From positions 1-64,000 of the forward strand of contig NZ_JAJTHI010000002.1 in assembly GCF_021298855.1 (NCBI RefSeq): a DNA stretch of 64,000 nt. Reading direction: 5' to 3'. A program made the position numbers and the translations under genes. Numbering within the stretch: the stretch's first letter is position 1; each line of letters starts with the position of its first letter. This document shows, one piece after another, positions 1-8,285 of this stretch. This stretch comes from Gemmatimonas sp. (GTDB lineage: Bacteria; Gemmatimonadota; Gemmatimonadetes; Gemmatimonadales; Gemmatimonadaceae). The notes under the pieces are model-generated. The model made no database searches. It saw nothing but the letters and a program-made list of their open reading frames with translations, and was not told the DNA's origin.

Positions 1-191
1 CCGGCAAGGTGTGCGGGCTCAGTGCGAGAAGTTCAGAATAGGGGCGACAGCGGTCTCGAACGTCTGAACGGGTCAAGTCGGCACCCTCCGTGAGACTGAG
101 GGACTGTGGTCGCTCCACTGAGGGACCCCGCGGTCCCAAGCACGGTCTTCTCCTCTGGAGAACGCCCCAGTACGCCCAAGTGGCACCGGAC

Positions 192-233
192 CTGAAAATC
201 CGCGTGTCGGCGGTTCGATTCCGTCCCAAGCCA
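192..233 (+). other. 3' half of tRNA-Phe(GAA), probable att remnant
   Basis: This stretch reads as the right half of a tRNA: anticodon loop CTGAAAA (anticodon GAA), a 5-nt variable loop GTGTC, a T stem 209-213/221-225 closing a TTCGATT loop, an acceptor strand 226-232 and discriminator A233. Upstream there is no D arm and no partner (GGCTTGG) for the acceptor strand, and an extra C at 191 breaks the anticodon stem. Tyrosine integrases often use the segment from anticodon loop to tRNA 3' end as their crossover, so the fragment fits the far end of an integrated element lying to the left. A degenerate tRNA is the alternative. Confidence 0.45.
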
Positions 234-249
234 CTGCACCGGAACCAAA

Positions 250-280
250 GCGGCGCCCTGACTCGGTCGGGGCGCCGCTT
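250..280 (+). terminator. Intrinsic terminator-like hairpin after the tRNA fragment
   Basis: A perfect 9-bp GC stem (250-258 with 270-278) closes an 11-nt loop and is followed by TT. It sits 17 bp after the tRNA-like 3' end, where the native terminator of a tRNA-Phe gene would be expected. The T tract is weak. Confidence 0.55.
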
Positions 281-672
281 CGCTCAGGTACCCCTTCGGG
301 TCGCACGTCCGGCAATCGGCGGCCGACGAGCCGATGGACGTCGCCACTGCGGCGATCACCGATGGCGCTCCGCCGAGCGCGTGCTCACGCCCCCCGGCGG
401 CCCACCGTCACCAGCCGGAGCAGCGCCAGTGGCCACGCCAGCGTGCAGGCTGCCAGCGCGGTGGTTGGTCCGACCGTCAGGACGATCACCCCCATGACGA
501 TCGCCGGTGGCGTCCACTGGGTCTCAGGGAGGAGACGGCTGGTGACCCCACCGTGCCACCGATCGGTGCCCAAACCCCGTCGCCGGCGCTCTCCCGCGCC
601 GGGCGTCCGCCGCCCGACGAAAGACCTCGGCCGGCGCGCACATCCCGGCGGCTCCCGGCGTAAAATGCAGGT
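281..672. other. Intergenic region, little recognisable
   Basis: About 390 bp with no convincing gene. On the minus strand 495-385 could encode a 36-residue hydrophobic peptide that looks like a membrane hairpin, but it has no Shine-Dalgarno and an arbitrary start. It could be the tail of a decayed membrane-protein gene. The right end carries the promoter of the next gene. Confidence 0.4.
661..666 (+). promoter_or_regulatory. -10 box TAAAAT, leaderless start
   Basis: TAAAAT ends 6 nt before the ATG at 673, so transcription would begin at or next to the start codon. No clear -35 is seen. No Shine-Dalgarno precedes the ATG. Confidence 0.45.
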
Positions 673-1779
673 ATGCCCACTTCCCTCGTGGTCGTACTGG
701 CGCTCGCGGTGGCTCTGGTCGCTCTGCCGCCGGCGCCGACCCGTGCCCAAGGCACACCGCCTGCGGCCGCCACCGTCCCGCGCGATTCGCTGGTGGCGCG
801 CCTTGCCGACCTGCGGCGCATACATACCCCCACCGGCATCGAGCTGCTGGAGCCGGTGCGCATCGATGGCACCACGCAGTGGGTGAATGTGCGCGGCAAG
901 CACCGCGACAACCCCGTGATCGTGATGATCCACGGCGGCCCCGGTACGCCCACGCTCTCCTCCGCGTGGGCCTACCAGGCGCCGTGGGAAGACTTCTTCA
1001 CGGTGGTGCACTACGACCAGCGCGGCGTGGGCAAGAATGCCGTGGGCGCCGATCGGGACGCTCTTGCCCCGACCCTGACCTTCGACCGGCTCGTGCTCGA
1101 TGCCGAGGCCATGGTGGCCTGGGTGCGCCAGCGGCTGGGGGTGGAGAAGGTGATCGTGATGGGGTACTCCTACGGCACCATGCTGGGCATGGCGCTCGTG
1201 CAGCGCCGGCCCGAGTGGGTGCATGCGTACGTGGGCGTGGGGCAGGTGAGCGGCAGCGGCGATGACTACCTGTATCGGAAGCTGCGCGCGCTGGCCACGG
1301 AAACCGGCAACCGCGAGGCGCTGCGCGAGCTCGACGCGATTGCACCGTATCCGCGACCGGGCGCCCCGGTGAGCACGGTGCTGCTCACGCGCAAATGGGC
1401 GCGCCTGTTCAACGGGGGATGGTACGGCAAGCCCACCTTCGACCTGCTCTTCAGCCTGCCGGAGTGGGCACCCGAATACACGGCCGCCGATGTGGCGGAG
1501 CAGCGCGCCGCCACGCAGTGGACCACGCGCACCCTCGTGGGGCGCGGGGGCACTCCGTTGCCGACCACGTTTGCCGTGCCGGTGGTGATCGTGCAGGGGA
1601 AACATGATCTGCACACGCCGTACGAACCGGCGCGCGATTACGTCGACCGCATTACGGCACCGCGCAAGCGGTTCGTGACGCTCGACTGGTCGGCGCACGT
1701 GCCGTTTCTCGAAGAGCCGGGACGTTTCCTGCAGGTGCTGCTGGACGAGGTCCGGCCGCTGGCGTTCGCGCCGAGGTGA
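673..1779 (+). CDS. Secreted alpha/beta hydrolase, proline iminopeptidase-like (S33)
   Basis: A 368-residue alpha/beta-hydrolase with an N-terminal signal peptide (hydrophobic residues 5-20, Ala-rich cleavage near 25). HGGPG at residues 87-91 is the oxyanion-hole motif typical of the prolyl aminopeptidase/S33 branch, followed by DQRGVG at about 115. The nucleophile elbow is GYSYG with Ser166; Asp312 (in GKHD) and His342 (in SAHVP) complete the triad. It probably acts in the periplasm on small peptides or esters; the substrate cannot be read from sequence. The ATG was chosen because it follows a TAAAAT box by 6 nt and begins the signal peptide. Its stop overlaps the GTG of the next gene, so the two are probably co-transcribed. 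Confidence 0.85.
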   Translation: MPTSLVVVLALAVALVALPPAPTRAQGTPPAAATVPRDSLVARLADLRRIHTPTGIELLEPVRIDGTTQWVNVRGKHRDNPVIVMIHGGPGTPTLSSAWAYQAPWEDFFTVVHYDQRGVGKNAVGADRDALAPTLTFDRLVLDAEAMVAWVRQRLGVEKVIVMGYSYGTMLGMALVQRRPEWVHAYVGVGQVSGSGDDYLYRKLRALATETGNREALRELDAIAPYPRPGAPVSTVLLTRKWARLFNGGWYGKPTFDLLFSLPEWAPEYTAADVAEQRAATQWTTRTLVGRGGTPLPTTFAVPVVIVQGKHDLHTPYEPARDYVDRITAPRKRFVTLDWSAHVPFLEEPGRFLQVLLDEVRPLAFAPR

Positions 1780-2681
1780 GTGACAGCCACCCGCACGCCG
1801 GCGATACCAGCCGGCACGCCGCGTGGGCCGCGGCCGTGGCGAGCGTGCTCTTCGGGGCGTCGGTGGTGGTCACGCGCTATGTCGTGCCGCAAACGACCCC
1901 GGTGGTGCTGGCGTTTCTCCGCTACGTGCTGGCCACGATCTGTCTGTTGGCGGTGCTGCAGCGCGCCGCCTTTCCCGTCATGCCCTGGCGCGACCGGGTG
2001 CAGGTGACCCTGCTCGGGGTGCTCTTCTTCGGCGTGTTCCCCTGGAGCTTCAGCGCGGCGCTCACGCACCTGCCGTCGGCGCCGGTGGCGCTGGTGGTGG
2101 CCACCATGCCGCTGGTGACGTTGGGCCTCTCGGTGTGGCGCGGGGTGGAACCGTGGCGCGCCCGCGCCGCGCTGGGGCAGGGGCTGGCCTTCGTGGGCCT
2201 GCTGATGGCGCTCTGGCCGAGCCCGGGGGCCGACGCCGTGCGGCCCGCCGCCGATGCGTGGCTGGGCTACGTGGAGATCAGCATCACGGTGTTGTGCGGG
2301 GCCACGTACAACGTGTGGTCACGCCCACTGCTCAGGCAATACGACGCCATGGCCGTGTCGGCGCAATCCATGCTGGCGGGCGCCGTGGCGCTGGCTCCGC
2401 TGGCCGTGGCTGAGGGCCTGTTCGCGCGCGTTTGGCAGGTGACGCCCCTGGGCTGGGCGGCCGTGCTCTTCCTTGGCGTGTGCGGCGGGGCGCTGGCATT
2501 CGGCCTGTGGATCTGGGCGTTGCGGCACTCGACACCGTCGCGCGTGGCGGTGTTTCTGGCGCTCAACCCCATCACGGCGATCGTACTGGGGGTGGCGCTG
2601 CTCGGTGAGCCGGTCACGCTGCGCCTTGCGCTGGCGCTGGTCACGGTACTGGCGGGCATTCAGCTGGCCTCACGCCGCTAG
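1776..2681 (+). CDS. EamA/DMT-family permease
   Basis: A 301-residue integral membrane protein of the drug/metabolite transporter superfamily. It has about ten hydrophobic segments arranged as two EamA repeats (roughly residues 14-145 and 160-298), each ending in a GxxLxGEPV- or LGVALLGEP-like segment. Such proteins export metabolites or amino acids at the inner membrane; the substrate is unknown. The GTG start overlaps the upstream hydrolase stop by 4 bp (GTGA), indicating translational coupling. One hypothesis is export of products made by the neighbouring peptidase, but nothing in the sequence proves it. Confidence 0.85.
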   Translation: MSDSHPHAGDTSRHAAWAAAVASVLFGASVVVTRYVVPQTTPVVLAFLRYVLATICLLAVLQRAAFPVMPWRDRVQVTLLGVLFFGVFPWSFSAALTHLPSAPVALVVATMPLVTLGLSVWRGVEPWRARAALGQGLAFVGLLMALWPSPGADAVRPAADAWLGYVEISITVLCGATYNVWSRPLLRQYDAMAVSAQSMLAGAVALAPLAVAEGLFARVWQVTPLGWAAVLFLGVCGGALAFGLWIWALRHSTPSRVAVFLALNPITAIVLGVALLGEPVTLRLALALVTVLAGIQLASRR

Positions 2682-2793
2682 ATTGCGTCGCACTGTGCTC
2701 ATGCCTCCCCTGCCCCGCGCCATTTTCGGCCCCACGCGCGCCATCGTTCCCCTCACGCTGACGGCCGCTCGCCGCACCACGGAGTGCCGCTGA

Positions 2794-3405
2794 GTGCGCG
2801 TCGCCATCGTGGGGGGACCGGGGATCGGCAAGAGCACGCTCGTGCGTCAGCTGGGCGATCTCTATCGCAACGGCTCGTACGGCGAGGGAGAGCAGGGGGT
2901 ATGGGACCCGCGCGTGCTGGCCGACATCGAGGCCGGGCGCAATCCGGTGGGCGTGACCGCATACTTTGCGCGGCTGTACGACGCGAATTACCGCCATGCG
3001 GCCACCCACGACGAGCCCGGGGCGGTGGTGCTGGTGGAAGGGGCGCAGATCACCCTCGAAGCCCACATCGCCGAGTATCCGGTGGAGACGCACCCGGCGC
3101 TGCACGAGGTGGTGGGCATGGGCGCCCATTGGTGCCCGGATCGCACCATCGTGCTGACGTCGGGGACCGACACGATCGAGAAGCACATCCGGCTGCGCCG
3201 CCGTCCGCATGAGGAAGTGCAGCGCATGATTGAGCGGTTCCGGCTCATCGACGCGGAATTCCGGCGACTGGCGCCGCAGCACGCGGGGGCGGTGCTGGTG
3301 GACCGCGACGGCATGGAATTTCATACCCGCGAAGGGCTGCAGGCGGTCGCGGCGGCGGCGGGGCTGCCGCCGTTTCCCGAGATTCCGTACGAGCAGCTCG
3401 ACTGA
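2794..3405 (+). CDS. P-loop deoxynucleoside-kinase-like ATPase
   Basis: A 203-residue single-domain protein with a Walker A motif GGPGIGKST at residues 7-15 and an overall layout like small deoxynucleoside/AAA_28-type kinases. A VLVEGAQIT strand sits at about residue 72 and an arginine-rich lid-like segment (RLRRRPHEE) near 130. It probably phosphorylates a nucleoside or small metabolite in the cytoplasm. The GTG start at 2794 follows GGAG by 10 nt and puts the P-loop at the N-terminus, as expected. The gene lies 112 bp after the EamA gene and ends at a strong hairpin. Confidence 0.65.
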   Translation: MRVAIVGGPGIGKSTLVRQLGDLYRNGSYGEGEQGVWDPRVLADIEAGRNPVGVTAYFARLYDANYRHAATHDEPGAVVLVEGAQITLEAHIAEYPVETHPALHEVVGMGAHWCPDRTIVLTSGTDTIEKHIRLRRRPHEEVQRMIERFRLIDAEFRRLAPQHAGAVLVDRDGMEFHTREGLQAVAAAAGLPPFPEIPYEQLD

Positions 3406-3414
3406 CGACCGCCG

Positions 3415-3438
3415 GCGCGCTCCCGGTCGGGAGCGCGC
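3415..3438. terminator. Bidirectional terminator hairpin
   Basis: A perfect 10-bp stem (3415-3424 with 3429-3438) with a GGTC tetraloop lies between the convergent kinase and lipoprotein genes. There is no T tract on either side, so it may act with Rho or simply protect 3' ends. Confidence 0.55.
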
Positions 3439-3452
3439 GTGATCCGGTCACG

Positions 3453-4343
3453 TCAACGCACGGGGACGCGGCTGTGCTGCCACACGAAGCGCGATCCGGT
3501 GGCTGGATCGAGCCCCGGTACCAGCGTGCTCACGACCAGCGGCGTGCTCACGGTGACGGCGCGGCCCAGTTCCGCGTGGAACCGCGCGGAGACCAGATCA
3601 CTCACGGCCGCCACGTCCCGTACGCTGCTGTAGAGGCGCAGCGGCCCGGTGGGGGAGAGATTGAGCTGGGTCCAGGTGGCGGTGCGGTCGGCCAGCAGCT
3701 GGAGCGCGCCAGCGGCGTCGCGCGTGTACCCCGCGTCGCCGCCGGTCACGATACTGCGGGCCTTGGTTGCCCGCGGGATTACCCAGGCCTCGAGGGCGCC
3801 GTCGGCGACGGTGACCGGCACCACCGAGAAGGGGCGCCCACGCTTGTTCCAGGTGGGGCGCACGAGGACCGCCACGTCGCGGGCGAGCTTGGCGGCGCGC
3901 GCCAGGCGGGCGGTGTCGAGCGGTTCGGTGAAGCGCGGCCGGGCGCCATCGAGACGCACGAGCTGCAGGCGGCGTACGGTGGTGTACGCGCTGTCGATGT
4001 CGTACACGCCGCCCACCGGTACGCCATCGGCCGTCCGCTCGCACACGATGGCCCGCGGAGCCCGGGCCGCCGGCCCATAGGTGCCTTCGGCGCGCAGCCG
4101 GGCCACGGTGGCGGTGCACTGCAGCCAGAAGCTGACTGCCCGGGCGCGCAGGTCGGCCGCCGCGAACTGCTCGGCAAAGCCCGACGGCAGCCCCGAGGCG
4201 TCGGGGGCCGGGGCGGGCTCGGCGGGTGCGGCGCGCACTGGCACGGCCTCGGGCGAGGCCGCCGGTGTTCCGCCGGCGCAGGCGCCCACCACGAGCAGGG
4301 AGAGCACCGGCGAGATCAGACGACAGGCGCGACGCAGCGGCAT
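3453..4343 (-). CDS. Hypothetical lipoprotein
   Basis: A 296-residue protein with a lipoprotein signal (hydrophobic core then LVVGAC, Cys at about 22) followed by a Pro/Ala-rich linker to residue 50. The mature part is a mixed alpha/beta domain that I do not recognise; it contains a VCERTADGVPVGGVYDID segment and a stretch resembling a beta domain. It is probably anchored in the outer or inner membrane facing the periplasm. It is transcribed away from queD and converges on the kinase gene. No function is inferred. Confidence 0.6.
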   Translation of the reverse strand: MPLRRACRLISPVLSLLVVGACAGGTPAASPEAVPVRAAPAEPAPAPDASGLPSGFAEQFAAADLRARAVSFWLQCTATVARLRAEGTYGPAARAPRAIVCERTADGVPVGGVYDIDSAYTTVRRLQLVRLDGARPRFTEPLDTARLARAAKLARDVAVLVRPTWNKRGRPFSVVPVTVADGALEAWVIPRATKARSIVTGGDAGYTRDAAGALQLLADRTATWTQLNLSPTGPLRLYSSVRDVAAVSDLVSARFHAELGRAVTVSTPLVVSTLVPGLDPATGSRFVWQHSRVPVR

Positions 4344-4428
4344 GACAGGCGGGTAAGGGGGAGGCGCGTGCGAGCGCGATGGACGGACGGCCCAAACAAG
4401 GTAGCCGCAGGGGTCGAGAGACGCGTGC

Positions 4429-4434
4429 TACATT
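4429..4434 (+). promoter_or_regulatory. -10 box TACATT, leaderless queD start
   Basis: TACATT lies 5 nt before the ATG at 4440, placing the likely transcription start at the start codon. There is no Shine-Dalgarno before this ATG. Confidence 0.4.
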
Positions 4435-4439
4435 GACGC

Positions 4440-4823
4440 ATGTCTGCGTCCCGCCCCACCTCCGTCGAGTTGTACAAGCAGTTCACGGTGGAAGCCGCTC
4501 ACCGCCTGCCCAACGTCCCGCCCGGTCACAAGTGCGCGCGACTGCACGGACACTCGTTCGGGATCGAACTGCGTGTGCGCGGTCCGCTGGATCCCGCGCT
4601 GGGGTGGGTCATGGACTTCGCGGAGATCAAGACGGCCTTTCAGCCGCTCTACGACCAGCTCGACCATCATTACCTGAACGACATCCCCGGCCTGGAGAAC
4701 CCCACGAGCGAGGTGCTGGCCGTGTGGATCTGGGATCGTCTCAAGCCGGTCCTGCCGCTGCTGAGCGCGGTGGTGGTGCGCGAGACGTGTACGTCGGGGT
4801 GCGAGTACCGGGGTTCGGCCTAG
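4440..4823 (+). CDS. queD: 6-carboxytetrahydropterin synthase QueD
   Basis: A 127-residue protein of the PTPS/QueD family, which converts 7,8-dihydroneopterin triphosphate to 6-carboxy-tetrahydropterin in queuosine (7-deazaguanine) synthesis. Zinc ligands His21, His36 and His38 are present. The C32-x3-HGH arrangement is the signature of the CPH4-synthase group, and the [12 protein letters not shown] and C-terminal Glu motifs follow. Length is normal for QueD. No other queuosine gene lies nearby. Instead it precedes a TonB receptor and a lipoprotein, a context like zinc-responsive QueD paralogues, so it may be a spare copy expressed under metal limitation (inference). Confidence 0.9.
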   Translation: MSASRPTSVELYKQFTVEAAHRLPNVPPGHKCARLHGHSFGIELRVRGPLDPALGWVMDFAEIKTAFQPLYDQLDHHYLNDIPGLENPTSEVLAVWIWDRLKPVLPLLSAVVVRETCTSGCEYRGSA

Positions 4824-4830
4824 ACCGATC

Positions 4831-4857
4831 GGCGCGTCGTGCGACGCGCCGCACTTT
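4831..4857 (+). terminator. Terminator after queD
   Basis: A perfect 8-bp stem (4831-4838 with 4843-4850) with a GTGC loop is followed by GCACTTT. It is 8 bp after the queD stop, separating queD from the receptor gene. Confidence 0.6.
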
Positions 4858-4892
4858 CATGATTAACCGTTCTCATTATGCTTCAACGTGTA
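4851..4892 (+). promoter_or_regulatory. AT-rich promoter/operator before the TonB receptor
   Basis: A 40-bp AT-rich island in otherwise GC-rich DNA, containing TGATTAACCG and CATTATGCT. TATGCT (4876-4881) could be a -10 box for a transcript beginning near the second ATG at 4893. The composition is what a Fur/Zur-type operator would need, but no clean palindrome was found. Confidence 0.35.
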
Positions 4893-7313
4893 ATGAGCGC
4901 CCCCTTCCGCTTTCTCGTTCGCGCCAGTGTCCGGCCGCTCGCACGTCGGTGCGCGGCGTTGACCGGAGCGGCGGCGGCCACCGTGATGACCATGACGGTG
5001 CCGCTCCAGGCGCAGGATACGCACGGCGCGCTGCGGCACCTGCACGGGGTGGTGGAAGCGGGAGAGAGTGGCCGCCCCATTCGCGACGCGGACGTGGTGG
5101 TGAGCTGGCGCCTGCGCACCGGCGACCGTGTGGCCGAGAAGGCGGCGCGCCAGCGCACCGACGGCAACGGGCGCTTCGACCTGCGTGATCTGCCACCGCA
5201 GGTGGTGAGTCTGCGCGTGCGGGCGCTGGGCTACGCACCGTTCGTCCGTGACGTGGACCTGCGTGACGCCGACCGCCTGCTCACCGTGCATCTCGACGTG
5301 GCCACGACGGTCCTGCAGGAGGTGGCCGTACGGGCGGACACGGCGCCGGAGCGGTTGTCGCGAGTGGCGGCAACCAGCACGCTCGATGCGCAAGCGCTGG
5401 CCGCCACGCGGGGCCAGACGCTGGGCGAGACCATCAAGAACCTGCCCGGTGTCACGGTCATCCAGTTCGGCCCCAGCATTGCCAAACCGGTGATTCGCGG
5501 CCTCAACTCGCAGCGGGTGCTGGTCATGAACGGCGGCCTGCGCCAGGAAGATCAGCAGTGGGGCACCGAGCATGCTCCCAACATCGACAGCTTCGAAGCC
5601 GACGCGGTCACGGTGGTGCGCGGCGCGGCCACGGTGCTGTACGGTCCCGATGCCCTGGGGGGCGTGGTGCGTGTGGATCACGCGGCGCTCCCCGACACGG
5701 GGGGGCTGCGTGGCACCGTGGCGCTCAATGCCTTCTCCAACAGCCGGCAGGGCGCCGTGTCGGTGGGCGTGCAGGGGGCGGATCTTTCGCTTCCGCGCAT
5801 CGGCACCACGGGGTACCGGGTGCGCCTCACCTCGCGCCTGGCCGGCAACGGCGGGGCGCCCGACTACTATCTCACCAACACCGGGTTCCGGGAGCTCAAC
5901 GGGAGCGTGGCGCTGGGGGTCGCGCGCGACTGGGGACGCGCCGAGGTGTCGCTGACGCGGTTCAGCACCGAGCTGGGGGTGTTGCGGCAGGCGCATGTGG
6001 GCAACGCCAGCGACCTGGCGCGGGCCATGAGCGGGGCCCCCCCCGACTCGGCGTTCAGCTACACCATCGGGCGCCCCAACCAGCGTGTGGCGCACACCAC
6101 GTTTCGCGTGCGCACCGTACGCACGTTCGCACAGGCCGGCGATCTCGAGGTGGTGTACGGGCTGCAGTACAACCACCGCCGCGAGTACGACAACCACGGT
6201 CCCCTGCGCTTCCGCAACGAACCGGCGTTCAACCTCAAGCTGTTCAGCAACGCGCTCGATGTGCGGTGGACACACCCGCGCTGGAAGGGATGGCGCGGCA
6301 CGGTGGGCACGAGTGCCATTGCGCAGGGCAACCAGACGCTCGGCAAGGCGTTCCTGATTCCCGGCTACGACCTGTGGCAGGGGGCGGTGTACGCGCAGGA
6401 AGAGCTGGCGATCGGGCGTCTGTCGATCAACACCGGGCTGCGCGGCGATGCCATTGCGCAGACCACGATTGCCTTTGCCGACGCGGGCATTCGCAGTCCG
6501 GCCGGCACGAAGTCGTGGCGCAACCTGGCGGGCTCGCTGGGCGCGGCGTACCTGGTGCGCGACGGGCTCGACGTGGGCGTGCGCCTGGCGCGGGCGTGGC
6601 GGCCACCCACCGTCAATGAGCGGTACGCGCAGGGGGTGCACCATGGCACAGCGCAGTACGAGCTGGGCGATGCGGAGCTCTCGAGCGAACAGTCGGTGGG
6701 CGTGGAGGGTACGCTGCGCTTCCGCCGTCGCACGGTGCAGGTGGATGCGGCGGCGTACTCCAACCGCGTGAACGGCTTCATCTACCTGCAGCCCACGCAG
6801 CCAATACAGACCATTCGTGGTGCCTTCCCGGGCTTCCGGTATGCCCAGGCCGATGCCCGCCTGCGTGGTGTGGAGCTGGCCACCTCGTACACCCCGCACA
6901 CGCGCGTGCAGATCACCGCGAACGGCACCGTGGTGCGCGGCACGAACCGGCGCACCGACGAACCGCTGTTCGACATGCCGGCCGATCGGCTCTCGCTCAA
7001 CACGCGCCTGCTGGGCGCGCGTGGTGGCGGTCAGGACCCGTCATCGTGGCACCTGGGGATGGGCACGCTGCTGGTGCGCCAGCAGGATGGCGTGCCCAAC
7101 GGCACCGTGTACACGCTGCCCACGGCCGGCTATGCGCTGCTGCAGCTCGAGGCGGGGATCCAGCGTTGGACCCTCCTGGGGCGACGCGCCGATATGTCAC
7201 TGTCGGTGAACAACGCCCTCGATACACGCTATCGCGACTACTTGAGTCGCTACCGGCTCTTCGTGAACGACGCCGGGCGGGATGTGGTACTGCGGCTGAC
7301 GATGCCGTTCTGA
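4878..7313 (+). CDS. TonB-dependent outer-membrane receptor (metal/metal-chelate type)
   Basis: An 811-residue receptor. A signal peptide ends near residue 45 (LQAQD). It is followed by a CarboxypepD-regulatory-like beta domain (about 53-140), a plug domain (about 145-265, with the segment RVLVMNGGLRQEDQQWG and VVRGAATVLYGPDALGG), and a 22-strand-type barrel ending in an aromatic residue (TMPF). The 'QEDQQWG..HAPNID' plug region resembles receptors for zinc, haem or iron chelates. The ATG at 4878 has no Shine-Dalgarno; ATG 4893 may be the true start if the transcript is leaderless. The downstream lipoprotein (62 bp away) is its likely surface or periplasmic partner. Confidence 0.85.
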   Translation: MLQRVMSAPFRFLVRASVRPLARRCAALTGAAAATVMTMTVPLQAQDTHGALRHLHGVVEAGESGRPIRDADVVVSWRLRTGDRVAEKAARQRTDGNGRFDLRDLPPQVVSLRVRALGYAPFVRDVDLRDADRLLTVHLDVATTVLQEVAVRADTAPERLSRVAATSTLDAQALAATRGQTLGETIKNLPGVTVIQFGPSIAKPVIRGLNSQRVLVMNGGLRQEDQQWGTEHAPNIDSFEADAVTVVRGAATVLYGPDALGGVVRVDHAALPDTGGLRGTVALNAFSNSRQGAVSVGVQGADLSLPRIGTTGYRVRLTSRLAGNGGAPDYYLTNTGFRELNGSVALGVARDWGRAEVSLTRFSTELGVLRQAHVGNASDLARAMSGAPPDSAFSYTIGRPNQRVAHTTFRVRTVRTFAQAGDLEVVYGLQYNHRREYDNHGPLRFRNEPAFNLKLFSNALDVRWTHPRWKGWRGTVGTSAIAQGNQTLGKAFLIPGYDLWQGAVYAQEELAIGRLSINTGLRGDAIAQTTIAFADAGIRSPAGTKSWRNLAGSLGAAYLVRDGLDVGVRLARAWRPPTVNERYAQGVHHGTAQYELGDAELSSEQSVGVEGTLRFRRRTVQVDAAAYSNRVNGFIYLQPTQPIQTIRGAFPGFRYAQADARLRGVELATSYTPHTRVQITANGTVVRGTNRRTDEPLFDMPADRLSLNTRLLGARGGGQDPSSWHLGMGTLLVRQQDGVPNGTVYTLPTAGYALLQLEAGIQRWTLLGRRADMSLSVNNALDTRYRDYLSRYRLFVNDAGRDVVLRLTMPF

Positions 7314-7374
7314 CCGGCGCGCAGGGGCGCGCCACCTGCAGGACTCTTCACCCTTCACACACATGGAGCACACG

Positions 7375-7938
7375 ATGGAGCAGTTCTCGTCGCGCCGCTG
7401 GATGGCGCTTGGTTCCGGTCTGCTGGTTTCGCTCGCGGCCTGCGGCGACTCGTCCACGGCCCCCGGCGGTGAGTCGGAAGTGATCTCGCGCGTCACGCTC
7501 ACGCTCACGCCGGCCAGCGGCCCGGCGCTGACCACCTACATCGACGACGCCGACGGCAATGGCCCCACGGCGCCGTCGGCGCAGGTGGCCATTCCGGCGC
7601 TGGTGCGCGGCGTGACCTACACCGGGACCGTGCGTTTCGAGAACCGCCTGGTGAACCCGGTCGAGGACATCACGGCCGAAGTGCAGACCGAGTCCAACGA
7701 GCATCGGGTCTTCTTCACCGTCACGGGCTCCGGCGTGACCGTCACGACGACCGACAACGACGGTCAGGGTCGCCCGCTCGGCCTGCGCTTCACCAAGGCC
7801 GTGGCCGGCACGGCCACGGCAGGTACCACGCGTGTCGTGCTGTGCCACTACGACGATTCGCCGAAGGTGGCGTCGGCCACGTCGTGCACCGGTGACACCG
7901 ACATCGACGTGACGTTCGCGCACACCATCGCGCCGTAA
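7375..7938 (+). CDS. Lipoprotein of the 'type 1 periplasmic-binding-fold' family paired with TonB receptors
   Basis: A 187-residue lipoprotein: signal peptide with lipobox SLAAC (Cys at about 22), then a beta-rich domain. The layout 'VxLTLTP... YIDDADG... DITAEVQTESNEHRVFF... DNDGQGRPLGL' matches a family seen next to TonB receptors in Bacteroidota and annotated there as a type 1 periplasmic binding fold protein. The acidic/His segment ESNEH could bind metal (inference). Of two in-frame ATGs, 7375 is preferred because GGAG lies 6 nt upstream; 7363 would add four residues. It is probably co-transcribed with the receptor gene and ends at a very strong terminator. Confidence 0.7.
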   Translation: MEQFSSRRWMALGSGLLVSLAACGDSSTAPGGESEVISRVTLTLTPASGPALTTYIDDADGNGPTAPSAQVAIPALVRGVTYTGTVRFENRLVNPVEDITAEVQTESNEHRVFFTVTGSGVTVTTTDNDGQGRPLGLRFTKAVAGTATAGTTRVVLCHYDDSPKVASATSCTGDTDIDVTFAHTIAP

Positions 7939-7956
7939 CGATTGCGGCGGCCAGGA

Positions 7957-7990
7957 CACGCCTCCGGTGCGAAACGGCACCGGAGGCGTG
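7957..7990 (+). terminator. Strong terminator hairpin
   Basis: A perfect 14-bp stem (7957-7970 with 7977-7990) with a 6-nt loop, 18 bp after the lipoprotein stop. It ends the receptor-lipoprotein unit. Confidence 0.75.
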
Positions 7991-8285
7991 CTGTCGTTCG
8001 GGACGGTGCGCTTTGCAGGCCCGCGCTGCTCTCACACCCTGCTGTGTGGTGCCGTTCATGAGATGTCCGGCCCGGAGCGGATCCACGCCGTGCCCCCGGG
8101 GACGTACCGCCTGAGTGCGGAATTTCCGTCACGCCGCCACACGGCCAATCTCCGGATCGGGCCGCGGGCCACGATGACGAGTGATGTTATCATCGTCAGG
8201 GTACGCCAGCGGCCCGATGTGCACCCCGAGGCACGATCGTTGCCTCGGGTCGTTGGCGGGATGCACCCATCAACCGGAGCCTGCC
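7991..8285 (+). promoter_or_regulatory. Intergenic leader of the M48 gene with two hairpins
   Basis: A 295-bp gap with no supported gene. At 8174-8199 there is an interrupted inverted repeat (GACGA-g-TGAT / ATCATCGTC) that could be an operator. At 8225-8249 a 9-bp stem (CCCGAGGCA / TGCCTCGGG, 7-nt loop) sits about 37 bp before the M48 start and could be an attenuator or the terminator of an unseen transcript. GGAG at 8276-8279 is the M48 ribosome-binding site. Confidence 0.4.

Noticed and set aside
1-191. Group I intron or tmRNA 3' part before the tRNA-like segment
   Set aside because: GUCGGCACCC-like wording recalls tRNA introns, but P7/P3 pairing and the conserved core could not be assembled, and no tmRNA tag frame or 5' acceptor partner exists.
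385-495. Small hydrophobic ORF on the minus strand
   Set aside because: Looks like a membrane hairpin but has no ribosome site, no natural start and no recognisable family.
385-1698. Long antisense ORF opposite the S33 hydrolase
   Set aside because: Arg/His-rich, typical shadow of GC-rich coding sequence; the plus-strand frame has a signal peptide and catalytic triad.
4344-4439. preQ1 riboswitch ahead of queD
   Set aside because: No preQ1 aptamer-like C-rich/A-rich tail is present, and the queD start seems leaderless.
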